Source: Ruminococcus sp. (GTDB taxonomy: Bacteria > Bacillota > Clostridia > Oscillospirales > Ruminococcaceae). From it: a stretch of DNA of 64,000 nucleotides. The stretch's first letter is position 1. Every line of letters starts with the position of its first letter. Location of the stretch: positions 1 to 64,000 of the forward strand of contig JAFWTA010000033.1 in NCBI GenBank assembly GCA_017519145.1, read 5' to 3'. Positions 18,608 to 27,982 of this stretch are shown one piece after another. Made by a program: the position numbers and the translations under genes. The notes below the pieces were generated by a model that did no database searches, was not told where the DNA came from, and saw only the letters and a program-made list of their open reading frames with translations.

Positions 18608-20047
18608 CTAATCCTTTCGGTTATCATTAGTAACACTTTTGTTTGTGGTACATTTAATATTGATCTTTTCCAGAAGAAGTAGAGGTAATATTATGCAATA
18701 GAAATTTATCATTGTAATTTCAATGTTATACATTACTATTCCCATACTAAAGTAGAAAGAAGTTAGAATTAATCTAACTTTAGGCAATAAGTTGGATTCA
18801 TTTTTTAGTTTATATCCAGCTTTTAAAGCAATCTGTGCAAAACAAACTGAATAAATAGGTGAAAGCAGAAAACCAAAGTAATAGTATCCCATTCCTATTG
18901 TGGTCGGGATTTGTCCTGATGTTACGTTGTATTTGTTAAAAAACGGTTGAATTGTTTCGTGACTTATATGGAAAATTGTATTCCCATAAGGAAAGGTTTC
19001 TGTGAAATCATATAACATGTATCGTATTCTATAATCAATATTTCTCGGAAGGTTAAACGAGCCTGAAACTATATTGAATCCAGAAAAATAAGTGCTAATC
19101 TTTTCTGAAATAAATGCTACAAAACTGTTTGTATTTGAATGATGAAACCTGTTAATCCAGTAGAATAGTACAATCACAGCAGCAGCGAAGATAATAACAA
19201 GTATTCTTCCTTGAGATTTATTAATGGATACATTTAAAACATAACTCCTAAGCATTAAAAGTGTCACTACATATATCAGACTTCTTGCGATTGCTCCATC
19301 AATAAAGAAAAATGGAATAAAGCAAAACAAAAATGATATAGTCTTAGCCCAAAAAATATTTTTAATACTTTTACAGTGAAGGATTAAAAGAGTTGGAACC
19401 AGTATAACGAGTATTTTAATAATATAATTTCCAGTGACCATTGAAAATTTTGTGACAAAATCGGTGCTGTATTTGTTAATTATGTCTCCATTTTCGATAT
19501 TGGTAAAATACTGATCATTTATGTGATTAATTGAACGAAAGCCCTCCATTATTCCAGGGGTTATCAAATAACATCCTACAGCCATTAGAATCATAATACA
19601 AACGGCTATTTTATAGGGATTTCCTATTTTTGTGTTGTATTCTTTTTTTTCATTATTGTTAATCGTTTTTTTATGGCTATGATAAAAAAAGAATATCATT
19701 GCAAATACAGATAATATTTCATAGCATGAAAGAAATATCGCATATGAACTGTTTATGTCTGTGTTTATTGTCACTGTTTCAATATACCCTGCTTCAGAAA
19801 AAAACAATGGATTTAACACAAGTCGAACAAAAAACAATAAGATAATTACAGTTGCAGCAATGTTTTCAGGTATTAATTGATATATGTCCTTAAATAATAA
19901 GGATGCAAATACAAAACAAAGTGGCAAAACAAATAGTCCTGCATAATAATCAGGCCTATCGTTATTCAGCAATATATCTATAGAACTTAATAGCCCTATT
20001 ATACTAAGACTGGTAATTAATAGCCATTTTTTATAATCGAGTTTCAT
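18608..20047 (-). CDS. Wzy-like polysaccharide polymerase, multi-pass membrane protein
   Basis: Protein of 479 residues with about 10-12 membrane segments and a larger loop around '[20 protein letters not shown]' as in Wzy and O-antigen ligase proteins. Sequence identity within this family is always low, so the call rests on topology and on its place between glycosyltransferases and upstream of Wzx. An AGGAG site precedes the ATG at 20047, and the gene overlaps the upstream glycosyltransferase by 17 nt. Confidence 0.7.
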   Translation of the reverse strand: MKLDYKKWLLITSLSIIGLLSSIDILLNNDRPDYYAGLFVLPLCFVFASLLFKDIYQLIPENIAATVIILLFFVRLVLNPLFFSEAGYIETVTINTDINSSYAIFLSCYEILSVFAMIFFFYHSHKKTINNNEKKEYNTKIGNPYKIAVCIMILMAVGCYLITPGIMEGFRSINHINDQYFTNIENGDIINKYSTDFVTKFSMVTGNYIIKILVILVPTLLILHCKSIKNIFWAKTISFLFCFIPFFFIDGAIARSLIYVVTLLMLRSYVLNVSINKSQGRILVIIFAAAVIVLFYWINRFHHSNTNSFVAFISEKISTYFSGFNIVSGSFNLPRNIDYRIRYMLYDFTETFPYGNTIFHISHETIQPFFNKYNVTSGQIPTTIGMGYYYFGFLLSPIYSVCFAQIALKAGYKLKNESNLLPKVRLILTSFYFSMGIVMYNIEITMINFYCIILPLLLLEKINIKCTTNKSVTNDNRKD

Positions 20048-21119
20048 TGTATCTCCTACTCAATGCACCATACTCACTTATTATATGAGGAGCGATGCTA
20101 CTCCAAGAAAAAGATTTATTTATCATTTCTTTTGCTCTAGAACTATAATTATGGAGAAGATTTCTTTCGCCTATGGCTTTTTTTAGTTCAAGGGCAATTG
20201 CATGAGACTCCGTCTTACATCCCCAGCCACTATTTGCATTCAGAATAATTTCGCTTAAAGTTGTTCCTTCAGTTACTAAACAAGGCAGTCCATAACTCAT
20301 TGCTTCAAGTATTCCCATAGGCATTCCTTCAAATCTGGATGTTTGGATAAAAACATCAGCATCAAGAAGAATATCCTCTTTCTTATTTCCACTCACTTCG
20401 TGATGAAGGTGTACAATATCCGTTACTCTAGCATTTGTAATTAAATCACTTACATGCTGAAATCTTCCGTTGAAATCCGGACCATAAAGATCAAAAGTGC
20501 ATTTATTCTCCCTAAGGTAATCTGCAATCGAGCTGATTGCGTCAATCATAAGATCAAGTCCCTTATGATAAGCGTCGAGTCGACCGATGTATACAAACTT
20601 TATACAATCATCATGGAAGGTTTCCTTTTTTCTCTTCGGAATGCTGATTCCATTTGTTCCAATGAATTTCTTACTGCCAAAGTGCGTAGCTTCTAATTCC
20701 CTTTTGGAGAGACACTGAATGGCTACCGCACCATTGAAAAAAGAATTAAACATGAGGATGTTTGCAATTTTCTTTTTGAGCCATTTCTTTTTTTGTGCTT
20801 CTGATGTCAATTCACTATGTGGAATTATTACATATGGAATGTGACTAGCTTTCAATTCCTTAGAGAGCATAACGTATTCTTTAACATAAGCTTCATGAAA
20901 AATAACAATATCCGGTGTATTAAACGGTGCTTTTAAATCCGAAATGTGCTTTATATCTTTATAATGATACTGGGGTGATACATCATCAATCTGATCATCT
21001 AGAATATTAAATAAGCCAACAGTCTCTAGCATCTGCTGTGAGCGGATGTGTTCTGGAACAACAACACAAACTCCATTGTATGGGTTGTTGTTTATGGCTG
21101 CAATATGTAATATAATCAT
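20031..21119 (-). CDS. GT4-family glycosyltransferase
   Basis: Protein of 362 residues of GT-B fold. '[20 protein letters not shown]' and '[20 protein letters not shown]' are the GT4 signature with the E-x7-E type donor-binding motif. It has an AGGTG ribosome site 6 nt before the ATG. It probably extends the polysaccharide repeat unit. Confidence 0.88.
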   Translation of the reverse strand: MIILHIAAINNNPYNGVCVVVPEHIRSQQMLETVGLFNILDDQIDDVSPQYHYKDIKHISDLKAPFNTPDIVIFHEAYVKEYVMLSKELKASHIPYVIIPHSELTSEAQKKKWLKKKIANILMFNSFFNGAVAIQCLSKRELEATHFGSKKFIGTNGISIPKRKKETFHDDCIKFVYIGRLDAYHKGLDLMIDAISSIADYLRENKCTFDLYGPDFNGRFQHVSDLITNARVTDIVHLHHEVSGNKKEDILLDADVFIQTSRFEGMPMGILEAMSYGLPCLVTEGTTLSEIILNANSGWGCKTESHAIALELKKAIGERNLLHNYSSRAKEMINKSFSWSSIAPHIISEYGALSRRYNETRL

Positions 21120-21131
21120 GTAACACCTACA

Positions 21132-21527
21132 TTATAAATTCTTTTTTATGTCAGATGAGCAGATTCCTGGGGTTCTCTTAAGTCTGACAACTTGTTTATT
21201 ATGTTCATTACACCACTTTTCCACCTCATCAAATCTGCCGCCTCTGTGATCTTCTCCCAAAGCAAGTATGTCAAAATCTATGTGTTCAAGTGCATCTTTA
21301 CCAACGGTTTGATACACAAGAACTTTATCTACAATGCGAAGTGCTTCTAACATTTCAACACGTTGCTCAGTAGTATATAGTATCTGTGCATCTGGCTTGA
21401 ATTTCTTTATATAGTCACCATCTTGTACTGCTACGATTAAATAATCAGCATATTCTTTACACTGCTTAAAAAGTCTGAGATGTCCTAAGTGAAAATAGTC
21501 ATAAACACCAAAAGTTAGAATCTTCAT
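21132..21527 (-). CDS. tagD: Glycerol-3-phosphate cytidylyltransferase-like (TagD family)
   Basis: Protein of 131 residues, standard TagD length. 'LTFGVYDYFHLGHLRLFKQC' contains the HxGH nucleotidyl-transfer motif and 'YTTEQRVEMLEALRIVDKV' is the usual core. TagD makes CDP-glycerol from CTP and glycerol-3-phosphate; close relatives use other alcohol phosphates. Next to LicD it suggests that the glycan carries a phospho-alcohol substituent. The RTSGISTT motif near the end of typical family members is replaced by 'RTPGICSSDIKK'. Confidence 0.82.
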   Translation of the reverse strand: MKILTFGVYDYFHLGHLRLFKQCKEYADYLIVAVQDGDYIKKFKPDAQILYTTEQRVEMLEALRIVDKVLVYQTVGKDALEHIDFDILALGEDHRGGRFDEVEKWCNEHNKQVVRLKRTPGICSSDIKKNL

Positions 21528-21543
21528 GCGTGTCCTCCTATCT

Positions 21544-22431
21544 TTATATTAAATTCTTTTCGTCAGAAAAATCGGTATATTTAACTGAATTAATAGACCA
21601 GTCTGATGTGTGTTTATTTACGGGTCTTTTGTTCACAGGCGGTGGTGTCATATAATTCGAACCAAATTGGATTCGCAAATATTCATCTATATTTGCAGGT
21701 ACTTTCAGTTTTATTTTTTCAAAATCTGCATATACAGCAGGAAACATCACTTGTGTTGGGAAAACGGAACGTGAAAATGATCGTGTATCAATAAAACCAT
21801 GTGTAAATCTTGTTTTATGTTTTTGATACTTGTATGCACTTTTCAAACCGTTCTTAAGAATAAATTTCCTGGGGATCAGCTTGCTAACGAATAGCATGAT
21901 TTTATCTTTAGCATTCTTAGCGACGTATCCCCTTGTTTCCAAACCTTTTAATACCACCGCTTCTGACCAAATATATTGAATTATTTGCTTGAATTTTGTA
22001 TCAGCACAGTTATGGAGTATGAAAATATCAACAAATACACCTTGATGCATTTTCCATCCAGTATAAGCTTTTTCCTTTATTTCGCTACCATTAAGTCTTA
22101 ATTTAGCCATAGTAATCATAGTCTGATTATGATATCGTGTTTTTCCCCACTCTTGTAGGTAGTAGTGTGAATGATCTCCTTTATTTGAAAATGCTCTTCT
22201 AAATCTACTATAGTCTTTCTCTGTCATATAGATATCAATATCATCATCCCATGGAATAAAACCTTTATGACGACGTGCTCCAAGTGCAGAACCTGCCATT
22301 AAACAGTAGTCAATTTTATTTTCCGAACAAAAGTTGTCGATATAAACCATTATCTCTAGGAGTTGTTCCTGAAAATCAATGATATTATATTCATCGTTCA
22401 AGCCATCTCTCATATACTGAAGGTTACTCAT
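21544..22431 (-). CDS. LicD-family phosphotransferase
   Basis: Protein of 295 residues. 'CLMAGSALGARRHKGFIPWD' followed by 'DDIDIYM' is the LicD nucleotidyltransferase-like signature. LicD proteins transfer phosphocholine, or another phospho-alcohol from a CDP donor, onto surface glycans. Its partner is probably the adjacent cytidylyltransferase, so the donor may be CDP-glycerol rather than CDP-choline. A TAGGAGA site precedes the ATG. Confidence 0.87.
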   Translation of the reverse strand: MSNLQYMRDGLNDEYNIIDFQEQLLEIMVYIDNFCSENKIDYCLMAGSALGARRHKGFIPWDDDIDIYMTEKDYSRFRRAFSNKGDHSHYYLQEWGKTRYHNQTMITMAKLRLNGSEIKEKAYTGWKMHQGVFVDIFILHNCADTKFKQIIQYIWSEAVVLKGLETRGYVAKNAKDKIMLFVSKLIPRKFILKNGLKSAYKYQKHKTRFTHGFIDTRSFSRSVFPTQVMFPAVYADFEKIKLKVPANIDEYLRIQFGSNYMTPPPVNKRPVNKHTSDWSINSVKYTDFSDEKNLI

Positions 22432-22441
22432 TACTATTCTC

Positions 22442-22945
22442 CTACTTCACCAATTTGAATATTTTCAATACCTTTGTGTCTTTGATTTTATCGTAACACA
22501 TAACAAAACCTGCTTTTTCAGCACCACGTCTTGATGCTTGATTATCTTCTCGTATAAATACATAATATGAAGAGCGATTATCTCTACTTGTTATATAATT
22601 CAGCATGTATGGGTATAATCCTTGTCCTCTATATGACTCAGGAGTGTTGCATGGTCCGATGCTATATTCACCCTTTTTCAGAAATGAATATTTAATATTT
22701 TTAGGAATTACATACGCGGAGTGCCGTACCCGACCATTATTATCAATGATACAGAATAATCTTGTTTTACCGAAAGTGAGAATGGATATATAGGTTCTAA
22801 AAATGAAAGTAGCTAAATCCTTCTGCTTCTCCCAGTCCGCAAACAACCTAAATGGCTTAGGAGTGAATTCTTGAATTGTCATGTCTTTTTCTATTGAGCC
22901 ACTATATGTTGCTCCAGTTAGATGCTTATAAAGTAAATAATGCAT
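22442..22945 (-). CDS. GNAT-like N-acyltransferase
   Basis: Protein of 167 residues. 'YSIGPCNTPESYRGQGLYPY' followed by 'MLNYI' holds the acetyl-CoA pyrophosphate-binding loop, and 'VFIREDNQASRRGAEKAGF' matches the GNAT C-terminal motif. In this operon it probably acylates an amino sugar made by the first gene's aminotransferase. AAGGAGAG stands before the ATG. Confidence 0.75.
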   Translation of the reverse strand: MHYLLYKHLTGATYSGSIEKDMTIQEFTPKPFRLFADWEKQKDLATFIFRTYISILTFGKTRLFCIIDNNGRVRHSAYVIPKNIKYSFLKKGEYSIGPCNTPESYRGQGLYPYMLNYITSRDNRSSYYVFIREDNQASRRGAEKAGFVMCYDKIKDTKVLKIFKLVK

Positions 22946-22963
22946 ATAGCTCTCCTTAGTATT

Positions 22964-23785
22964 TTATTCTCTAGCAAATTTCTGAAATACCCAACCTCGA
23001 ACTCTATTAGGCATAAGTTTTTCTACAACCAATCTTTTGCCACAGTTAATTAAATAAGTAGGAAAGCCTATCATCTTTTTTGTTAGCATCAGCTTTTGAA
23101 TTCTAATCTCACTTCTAAAGTATTTGTCTCCACCACGTCGCTGATACATGTCAGCACCAACTCGTGTATACACTAATGTATCTGGCAGATTTGCAAATTT
23201 ATAGTCTTTAAGGGCAAGTCTTATCCAAAGGTAATAATCTTCATTCCAAAACCAGTCCTTATAGTTACCAGCATCTATAATATCACTTTTTTTAAACATT
23301 ACGGTCATGTGATTAAAAGGGCAACGTTTTTTCATGAATTCCTTTAATTCTCGATTCGTTTGCGGAACAACACGCTTTCCGACGATTTCATCTGGTGATG
23401 TGATGAATTCTTCAATTTGACCGCCAAGAATTGTTACTGATGAATGATTTGAAAAGAATTTGAGTTGCTTTTCGCACCGATCTGGCTTTGAGATATCATC
23501 TGTATCCATACGAGCAACAAGCTCATTTCTACAAGCTTTGAGACCAACATTTAATGCCAAGCCCAAACCTAAGTTTTTTTTATTCACAACTACATGAAAT
23601 AGTTCTAGGTACTTTTCCTTATACTCTTTCACAACCGCATATAACTCATCTGTGAGAGGTCCGTCTTCAACAAGAACAATCTCATCTGGTTTCACAGTCT
23701 GGTTAATCATAGAGTCTAATGCAAGTCGAAGATATTCAGGATGTTCTTTTTTATATAATGACATTAATACGCTATATTTTTCCAT
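22964..23785 (-). CDS. GT2-family glycosyltransferase
   Basis: Protein of 273 residues of GT-A fold: 'YSVLMSLYKKEHPEYLRLAL', 'PDEIVLVEDGPLTDEL', a DxD at 'VARMDTDDISKPDRCEKQL' and 'WNEDYYLWIRL', which supplies the catalytic ED. It probably adds the second sugar of the repeat. Its ribosome site is weak, so it may rely on read-through from upstream. Confidence 0.88.
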   Translation of the reverse strand: MEKYSVLMSLYKKEHPEYLRLALDSMINQTVKPDEIVLVEDGPLTDELYAVVKEYKEKYLELFHVVVNKKNLGLGLALNVGLKACRNELVARMDTDDISKPDRCEKQLKFFSNHSSVTILGGQIEEFITSPDEIVGKRVVPQTNRELKEFMKKRCPFNHMTVMFKKSDIIDAGNYKDWFWNEDYYLWIRLALKDYKFANLPDTLVYTRVGADMYQRRGGDKYFRSEIRIQKLMLTKKMIGFPTYLINCGKRLVVEKLMPNRVRGWVFQKFARE

Positions 23786-23791
23786 AAATAA

Positions 23792-24628
23792 TTATCCCAT
23801 CACATACTCTTTAGCTTCCTGCTGCTTATGAGCATATTCGCTCTCGCTGACTCTACCTTCACTAAGCAGGTAATCACCATAATCAGCAGCAGTAGCCATA
23901 TTATCTTCGGTTATTCCTTCTTTTTTGAACACTTTTTCAACAGTCTGAATTATTATCTTTACATCGCCGATAAAGGTAATACCGTTCTCTATATAGTCAA
24001 TATCATACTGAAGCTTATTATCCCAGGAAAGTCCGTTTCTTCCATTACACTGGGCAAGTCCGGTAAGGCCTTGTCTGACAGTATGTCTTTTTCTCTGTTC
24101 TGGAGTCATGAATACCATATCTCTCACAAGCTGAGGTCTGGGACCAACTACTGCCATATCACCTTTAATGATATTGAAGAGTTCGCCAAGTTCATCACAC
24201 GAACTTGCACGAAGTGCTTTTCCGTAAGTACCAAGTCTCTGTTCATCAGGGAGAAGTTTGCCATTCGCATCCTTCTCATTTGTCATAGATCGGAACTTTA
24301 TCAGTTTGAAAACTCGTTCTTTTCCGTTTCTTGGATCAATCCTGCCAGGACGATTCTGAGTAAAGAAAGGATTTCCCTTCATGTTGATAGCACCGGCAAT
24401 AATAAGGTAGATCAATATAGGAGAAAGAACTATTGCAGCACCACAAGACAAAAAGCAATCGAGCGGACGTTTTATGAATCTCTCATAGATACCTGTTGGC
24501 TTCCTGAAGAACTTAGTGCCTTTATATTTGATTTCGTCAATTCTATCACAGATAAAAGCAATTGCTGAAGCAAATGTCGCAATTCCTATTATTACTTTTA
24601 TTAGTTTCAGTATTGTTTTCAAACCCAT
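23792..24628 (-). CDS. Initiating undecaprenyl-phosphate sugar-1-phosphate transferase
   Basis: Protein of 278 residues of the bacterial sugar transferase (PglC/WbaP core) family. A short N-terminal membrane segment comes first, then 'FIKRPLDCFLSCGAAIVLSP', 'FTQNRPG', 'FKLIKFRSMTNEKD' and 'VVGPRPQL', ending 'LTGLAQCNGRNGLSWDNKL'. The re-entrant helix and the DE pair ('SSCDELGELFNIIKGDMAVV') are present. It starts the repeat unit on the lipid carrier. A short C-terminal extension has no known motif. Confidence 0.92.
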   Translation of the reverse strand: MGLKTILKLIKVIIGIATFASAIAFICDRIDEIKYKGTKFFRKPTGIYERFIKRPLDCFLSCGAAIVLSPILIYLIIAGAINMKGNPFFTQNRPGRIDPRNGKERVFKLIKFRSMTNEKDANGKLLPDEQRLGTYGKALRASSCDELGELFNIIKGDMAVVGPRPQLVRDMVFMTPEQRKRHTVRQGLTGLAQCNGRNGLSWDNKLQYDIDYIENGITFIGDVKIIIQTVEKVFKKEGITEDNMATAADYGDYLLSEGRVSESEYAHKQQEAKEYVMG

Positions 24629-24636
24629 ACTCCTTT

Positions 24637-25935
24637 TTATTCAAAGCAACTTCTGATTATTTCAATAATTCTATCCTGTTCCTCAGCTGTCATTTTGTTG
24701 TCACTTGGCAGGCAGAGTCCGCGTCTGAAGATGTCGTTGCCCACATCATGAGCACCGTTTCCTGCAATATAGGCATTGCTTCTTGCTCTGCCGTTTCCAT
24801 CTGCAGTGATGAACGGATTCATACGATAGATAGGCTGTGCGTGCATCGGTTTCCAGATAGGACGTCCCTCTGCATTATACTTTGCGAGAGTTTCCAGTAT
24901 CTCTGTAGGGCAGGTCTTTCCTTTTTCGGAAATATACAGAGCATCCTGTTCACCACGAACCTGCTTGCACATAGCATCTTCATCTATAAGCATACAACTG
25001 AGCCAGAAGTTTGGCTCGCTGTTCTTTTCATCGTAAGGATTCATTGTTACTGGGAGATCTTTAAAGCCTTCCTTGTATCTCATATAAATAGCTTTTTTCT
25101 GAGCGATGTGTTCTTCAAGGTAAGGCATCTGACCACGAACGATACCTGCAACAATATTGCTGATACGGTAGTTGTAGCCTATTTCCTCATGCTGATACCA
25201 GGGAGCAGCTTCACGGCTCTGTGTAGACCATTTACGAACCTTCTCGGCATCCTCCTGACTGTCTGTAAGGAACATTCCGCCTGATGAACCTGTAATGATC
25301 TTATTGCCGTTGAAGGAAATAGCATTGTAGTTGCCAAATGTACCAGTTTGCTTGCCTTTATATGTAGCGCCGAATGACTCAGCTGCGTCCTCTACGATAA
25401 GAGCACCGTGCTTGTCGCAAATAGCCTTTATTTCGTCTATCTTTGCAGGAGTACCATACAGGTGTACGAGAACTACCAGCTTTACGTCAGGGTATATCTC
25501 GAAAGCCTTTTCCAGCGCAACAGGATCCATGTTCCATGTATCACGCTCTGTGTCGATGAACACTGCCTCGCCGTCCTCATATGCAACAGGATTTACAGTA
25601 GCATCGAATGTCATATCAGAGCAAAAGACTTTGTGTCCCTGGAGCGTTCCCTGATTCGGCTTAGGCTGACCATACAGCTTCTCACCAGCCAGTTTAACTG
25701 CAAGGTGAAGTGAAGCAGTTCCGCATGAAAGTGCAACTGCATATTTGCAGCCAACATACTCTGCAACCAGTTTCTCACACTCGTTTACGTTTTCACCAGC
25801 TGTTGTGATCCAGTTCTTATCAAACGCATCTGTTACCCATCTTAGCTCATCACCGTGCATAGTAGGGGAGGAGAGCCAAATCTTCTGTTTGAATGGCTCG
25901 ATTCCTGTAAATCGAGAATCAGGTAAAATGCTCAT
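24637..25935 (-). CDS. DegT/DnrJ/EryC1-type PLP sugar aminotransferase (PglE-like)
   Basis: Protein of 432 residues from the ATG at 25935. 'YAVALSCGTASLHLAVKLAG', 'VEDAAESFGATYKGKQTGTF' and the PLP lysine in 'AISFNGNKIITGSSGGMFLT' mark a sugar aminotransferase. It makes the amino sugar (bacillosamine- or perosamine-like) that the initiating transferase and the GNAT enzyme would use. It is the first gene of the operon, after a long leader. Confidence 0.9.
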   Translation of the reverse strand: MSILPDSRFTGIEPFKQKIWLSSPTMHGDELRWVTDAFDKNWITTAGENVNECEKLVAEYVGCKYAVALSCGTASLHLAVKLAGEKLYGQPKPNQGTLQGHKVFCSDMTFDATVNPVAYEDGEAVFIDTERDTWNMDPVALEKAFEIYPDVKLVVLVHLYGTPAKIDEIKAICDKHGALIVEDAAESFGATYKGKQTGTFGNYNAISFNGNKIITGSSGGMFLTDSQEDAEKVRKWSTQSREAAPWYQHEEIGYNYRISNIVAGIVRGQMPYLEEHIAQKKAIYMRYKEGFKDLPVTMNPYDEKNSEPNFWLSCMLIDEDAMCKQVRGEQDALYISEKGKTCPTEILETLAKYNAEGRPIWKPMHAQPIYRMNPFITADGNGRARSNAYIAGNGAHDVGNDIFRRGLCLPSDNKMTAEEQDRIIEIIRSCFE

Positions 25936-25973
25936 ATTATTCTGCTTCCTTTTCAATAAATTCTTTCATATAA

Positions 25974-26002
25974 TAACAAAAGCAGGCACAAAAAAGCCTG
26001 CA
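25974..26002 (-). terminator. Leader hairpin/terminator before the polysaccharide operon
   Basis: In the minus direction GCAGGC and GCCTGC form a 6-bp stem around a T-rich loop, followed by TTTTGTTATT. It lies about 50 nt upstream of the aminotransferase start and downstream of a short ORF, so it is placed as an attenuator. Confidence 0.55.
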
Positions 26003-26020
26003 TATAATCACTATTCCGGC

Positions 26021-26137
26021 TTAAGAATAGAACTTGCCCGTATAAGCGCAGTTACCCCTATATCCAAAGCCTTTTACTATATTTTCAGATAAAGCCATTC
26101 TATACTGTCCTGCTCCTGAAATAAGCATAGTACTCAT
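26021..26137 (-). CDS. Candidate 38-residue leader peptide
   Basis: ATG at 26137 preceded by TAGGGGTG about 5 nt upstream; 38 codons reading 'MSTMLISGAGQYRMALSENI' then 'VKGFGYRGNCAYTGKFYS'. It sits inside the leader of the polysaccharide operon, just before the terminator-like hairpin. No family is recognised. It could be a regulatory leader peptide or a small stand-alone protein. Only its ribosome site and position support it. Confidence 0.35.
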   Translation of the reverse strand: MSTMLISGAGQYRMALSENIVKGFGYRGNCAYTGKFYS

Positions 26138-26399
26138 ATAAACACCCCTAAAAAAACATTGACCGAACCTGTTTATGCGTTCGAGATACCGATTTTCTCC
26201 CGTTGGTAGCCCCATACCCACGGATCGGAACTCCATAAATAAGTTCGATTTTAGCTGATTGTTTTATTGTCTCCGAATCAACTACAGCAGCCGCTTTCGC
26301 ATTTTTCTATACACAGAAGACAAGGCATTTTTTGCGCATTGTTCTCTGTCCGAAAGTCAACTAGGTGTAACAAACAGATTATGTTTTTTAATATGTAAA

Positions 26400-26429
26400 A
26401 TTATATCATATTTTTATTATTTATGTCAA
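26400..26429 (-). promoter_or_regulatory. Consensus promoter of the polysaccharide operon
   Basis: Minus strand TTGACA (26424-26429) and TATAAT (26400-26405) with an 18-nt AT-rich spacer. Transcription would begin near 26392 and give a leader of about 455 nt. Confidence 0.8.
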
Positions 26430-26893
26430 TATATGGAAGTCAATATTGTTTGCTATTGACAAATGAAAGCTTATTTTTCTTCCCGTTTTATATATTATTA
26501 TTTGTGTAATTATCTATTTTGTATTACGGAATTTAATTATTACAATAAGTAAATCATAAATTCTTTTTAGCAATTAATTTTTAGACAAGATTTATATAAT
26601 CATATATTATTCCTATTGCAAAACTGGATTTGTTGTTAAAATTGCCAAACCAATTATATTTAGCTAACTATAGCCGAAAATTCATAGTAAAATCAATTTT
26701 TATCATGTAGCTGTGCAGTCCCTAATTATAGACACTCACCAATTATTGCGCATAAGATCATAAATCTGAAATAACAATATGATAACCTTTTTATGTAGCA
26801 GCTTCCGAAAGCAATACAAACAGTTAGCGATTTATCAGAATTTGTTTGAGGCATTTATTATTTCCACTAAAAGAACAAATTTTCGATTTTATA
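26430..26893. other. AT-rich intergenic stretch, no gene seen
   Basis: Very AT-rich sequence between the divergent polysaccharide promoter and the regulator promoter. No ORF with a ribosome site, no RNA gene and no clear repeat was found. Confidence 0.6.
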
Positions 26894-26922
26894 TTGACAA
26901 TCGAACAAATGTGTGCTAAAAT
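26894..26922 (+). promoter_or_regulatory. Promoter with LexA-like operator in its spacer
   Basis: TTGACA (26894-26899), 17 nt, TAAAAT (26917-26922). The spacer holds CGAACAAATGTGTG (26903-26916 region), one base off the Gram-positive LexA half-site pattern GAAC-N4-GTTY. A palindrome GAACGTTC follows at 26939-26946. Confidence 0.65.
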
Positions 26923-26990
26923 AGCATTAACCAAACAAGAACGTTCATTCTATACATACGTAGTAAGCCTTCCGCCAGAAAGGAAAACGC

Positions 26991-27656
26991 ATGAAGAGAG
27001 TGAATGGACATCATAGGCAAAACGATACGAGCGTTCTTGAGTTGGATACGCCGATACAGAACTATAAGGAGGCATATGGTCAGGAAGCATACGAACAGGC
27101 GACATCGTTTTATGAGTCTGAGGAATGGAAGAAGGTCGAGCGAGACCAGCTGAATTCTGACAGGCGATATTATGAGAACAGAAAGGCTTGCAGTCTTGAA
27201 GAATACAACGAGTGGGAAAGTGCGGAAGCGAGAAAACATCGCTTTCAGGACACACCTTCTGTTGTACTCAGCGCTGAAAAGAAAGTCACAAACGGATTTG
27301 ATGATCTATTTGACGATCCAGTTCTCAGGGAAGCGATGGAAGTTCTAACAGAGAAGCAGTACAGCGCTCTCTACTGCTTCTTCAAGAGTAGACTTGATAC
27401 ATATGAGATCGCAGAAAGAATGGGTACAACTGTGAGAGCAGTGCAGGATCTGCGCCGACGAGCATTGGACAAGCTTCGTGATGAATATATCTCGCTCTAT
27501 GAAGAAGCTAAAGCCTTCGGTTATCCAGGATTAGTCAGCTACAACTATAAACGGATATTGGCATTGTTTGAACAGTGTAAGATCATCTTTATGCAAAAAG
27601 AATCGCCTGAGACCGCTATCCCCAATGGTTCTTCCAATAAAGATCCGGCGGCGTAA
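26991..27656 (+). CDS. Sigma-70 region 4-like regulator
   Basis: Protein of 221 residues. The first half is acidic and helical with no recognised fold. Residues about 115-165 ('LTEKQYSALYCFFKSRLDTY', 'EIAERMGTTVRAVQDLRRRA') form a sigma region 4 HTH. There is no region 2, so it is not a complete sigma factor; such proteins are common as regulators on Clostridial integrative elements. It starts the element's left-to-right genes under a good promoter and ends at a strong terminator, so it is transcribed alone. Confidence 0.72.
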   Translation: MKRVNGHHRQNDTSVLELDTPIQNYKEAYGQEAYEQATSFYESEEWKKVERDQLNSDRRYYENRKACSLEEYNEWESAEARKHRFQDTPSVVLSAEKKVTNGFDDLFDDPVLREAMEVLTEKQYSALYCFFKSRLDTYEIAERMGTTVRAVQDLRRRALDKLRDEYISLYEEAKAFGYPGLVSYNYKRILALFEQCKIIFMQKESPETAIPNGSSNKDPAA

Positions 27657-27662
27657 ACATCT

Positions 27663-27690
27663 CCCCACAGTGTTGCTGTGGGGGTTTTTC
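27663..27690 (+). terminator. Rho-independent terminator of the sigma-like gene
   Basis: CCCCACAG (27663-27670) pairs with CTGTGGGG (27676-27683), followed by a T run. Confidence 0.88.
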
Positions 27691-27829
27691 TTTACTGGTA
27701 AAAATTACTAATCGAATATATGTTTTTTATTTTGTCGCTTGTGCATCTATACAAAGATTTGCTTCCCAACCGTTGCAATCTTCGTTTTTTTCGTTTCCCA
27801 TCGGTATATATATGGAGGCACTTTTCATC

Positions 27830-27867
27830 AACGCTCTGCTGAGACATTCGGCAGGGCGTTTTTTTAG
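27830..27867 (+). terminator. Second hairpin with T-run upstream of the replication gene
   Basis: AACGCTCTGC (27830-27839) pairs with GCAGGGCGTT (27851-27860), one mismatch, followed by TTTTTT. It stands about 60 nt before the short ORF at 27922 and may be an attenuator. Confidence 0.6.
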
Positions 27868-27921
27868 TGCAAATATGTATGCTGCTATTAGGCAGGCAGC
27901 AAACAAAAGGAGGTGGTAAAA

Positions 27922-27960
27922 ATGTCTGACATAGTCGGCGCAAAATGTTCACACGGGTAA
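27922..27960 (+). CDS. Candidate 12-codon leader peptide
   Basis: AGGAGGTGG stands 5-8 nt before ATG, and the frame reads MSDIVGAKCSHG then TAA. It is 22 nt ahead of the RepA-like ATPase gene, whose own ribosome site is badly placed. It may tune translation of that gene. Low confidence because it is so short. Confidence 0.3.
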   Translation: MSDIVGAKCSHG

Positions 27961-27982
27961 TTATAATCAAAAACCAAAGGAG

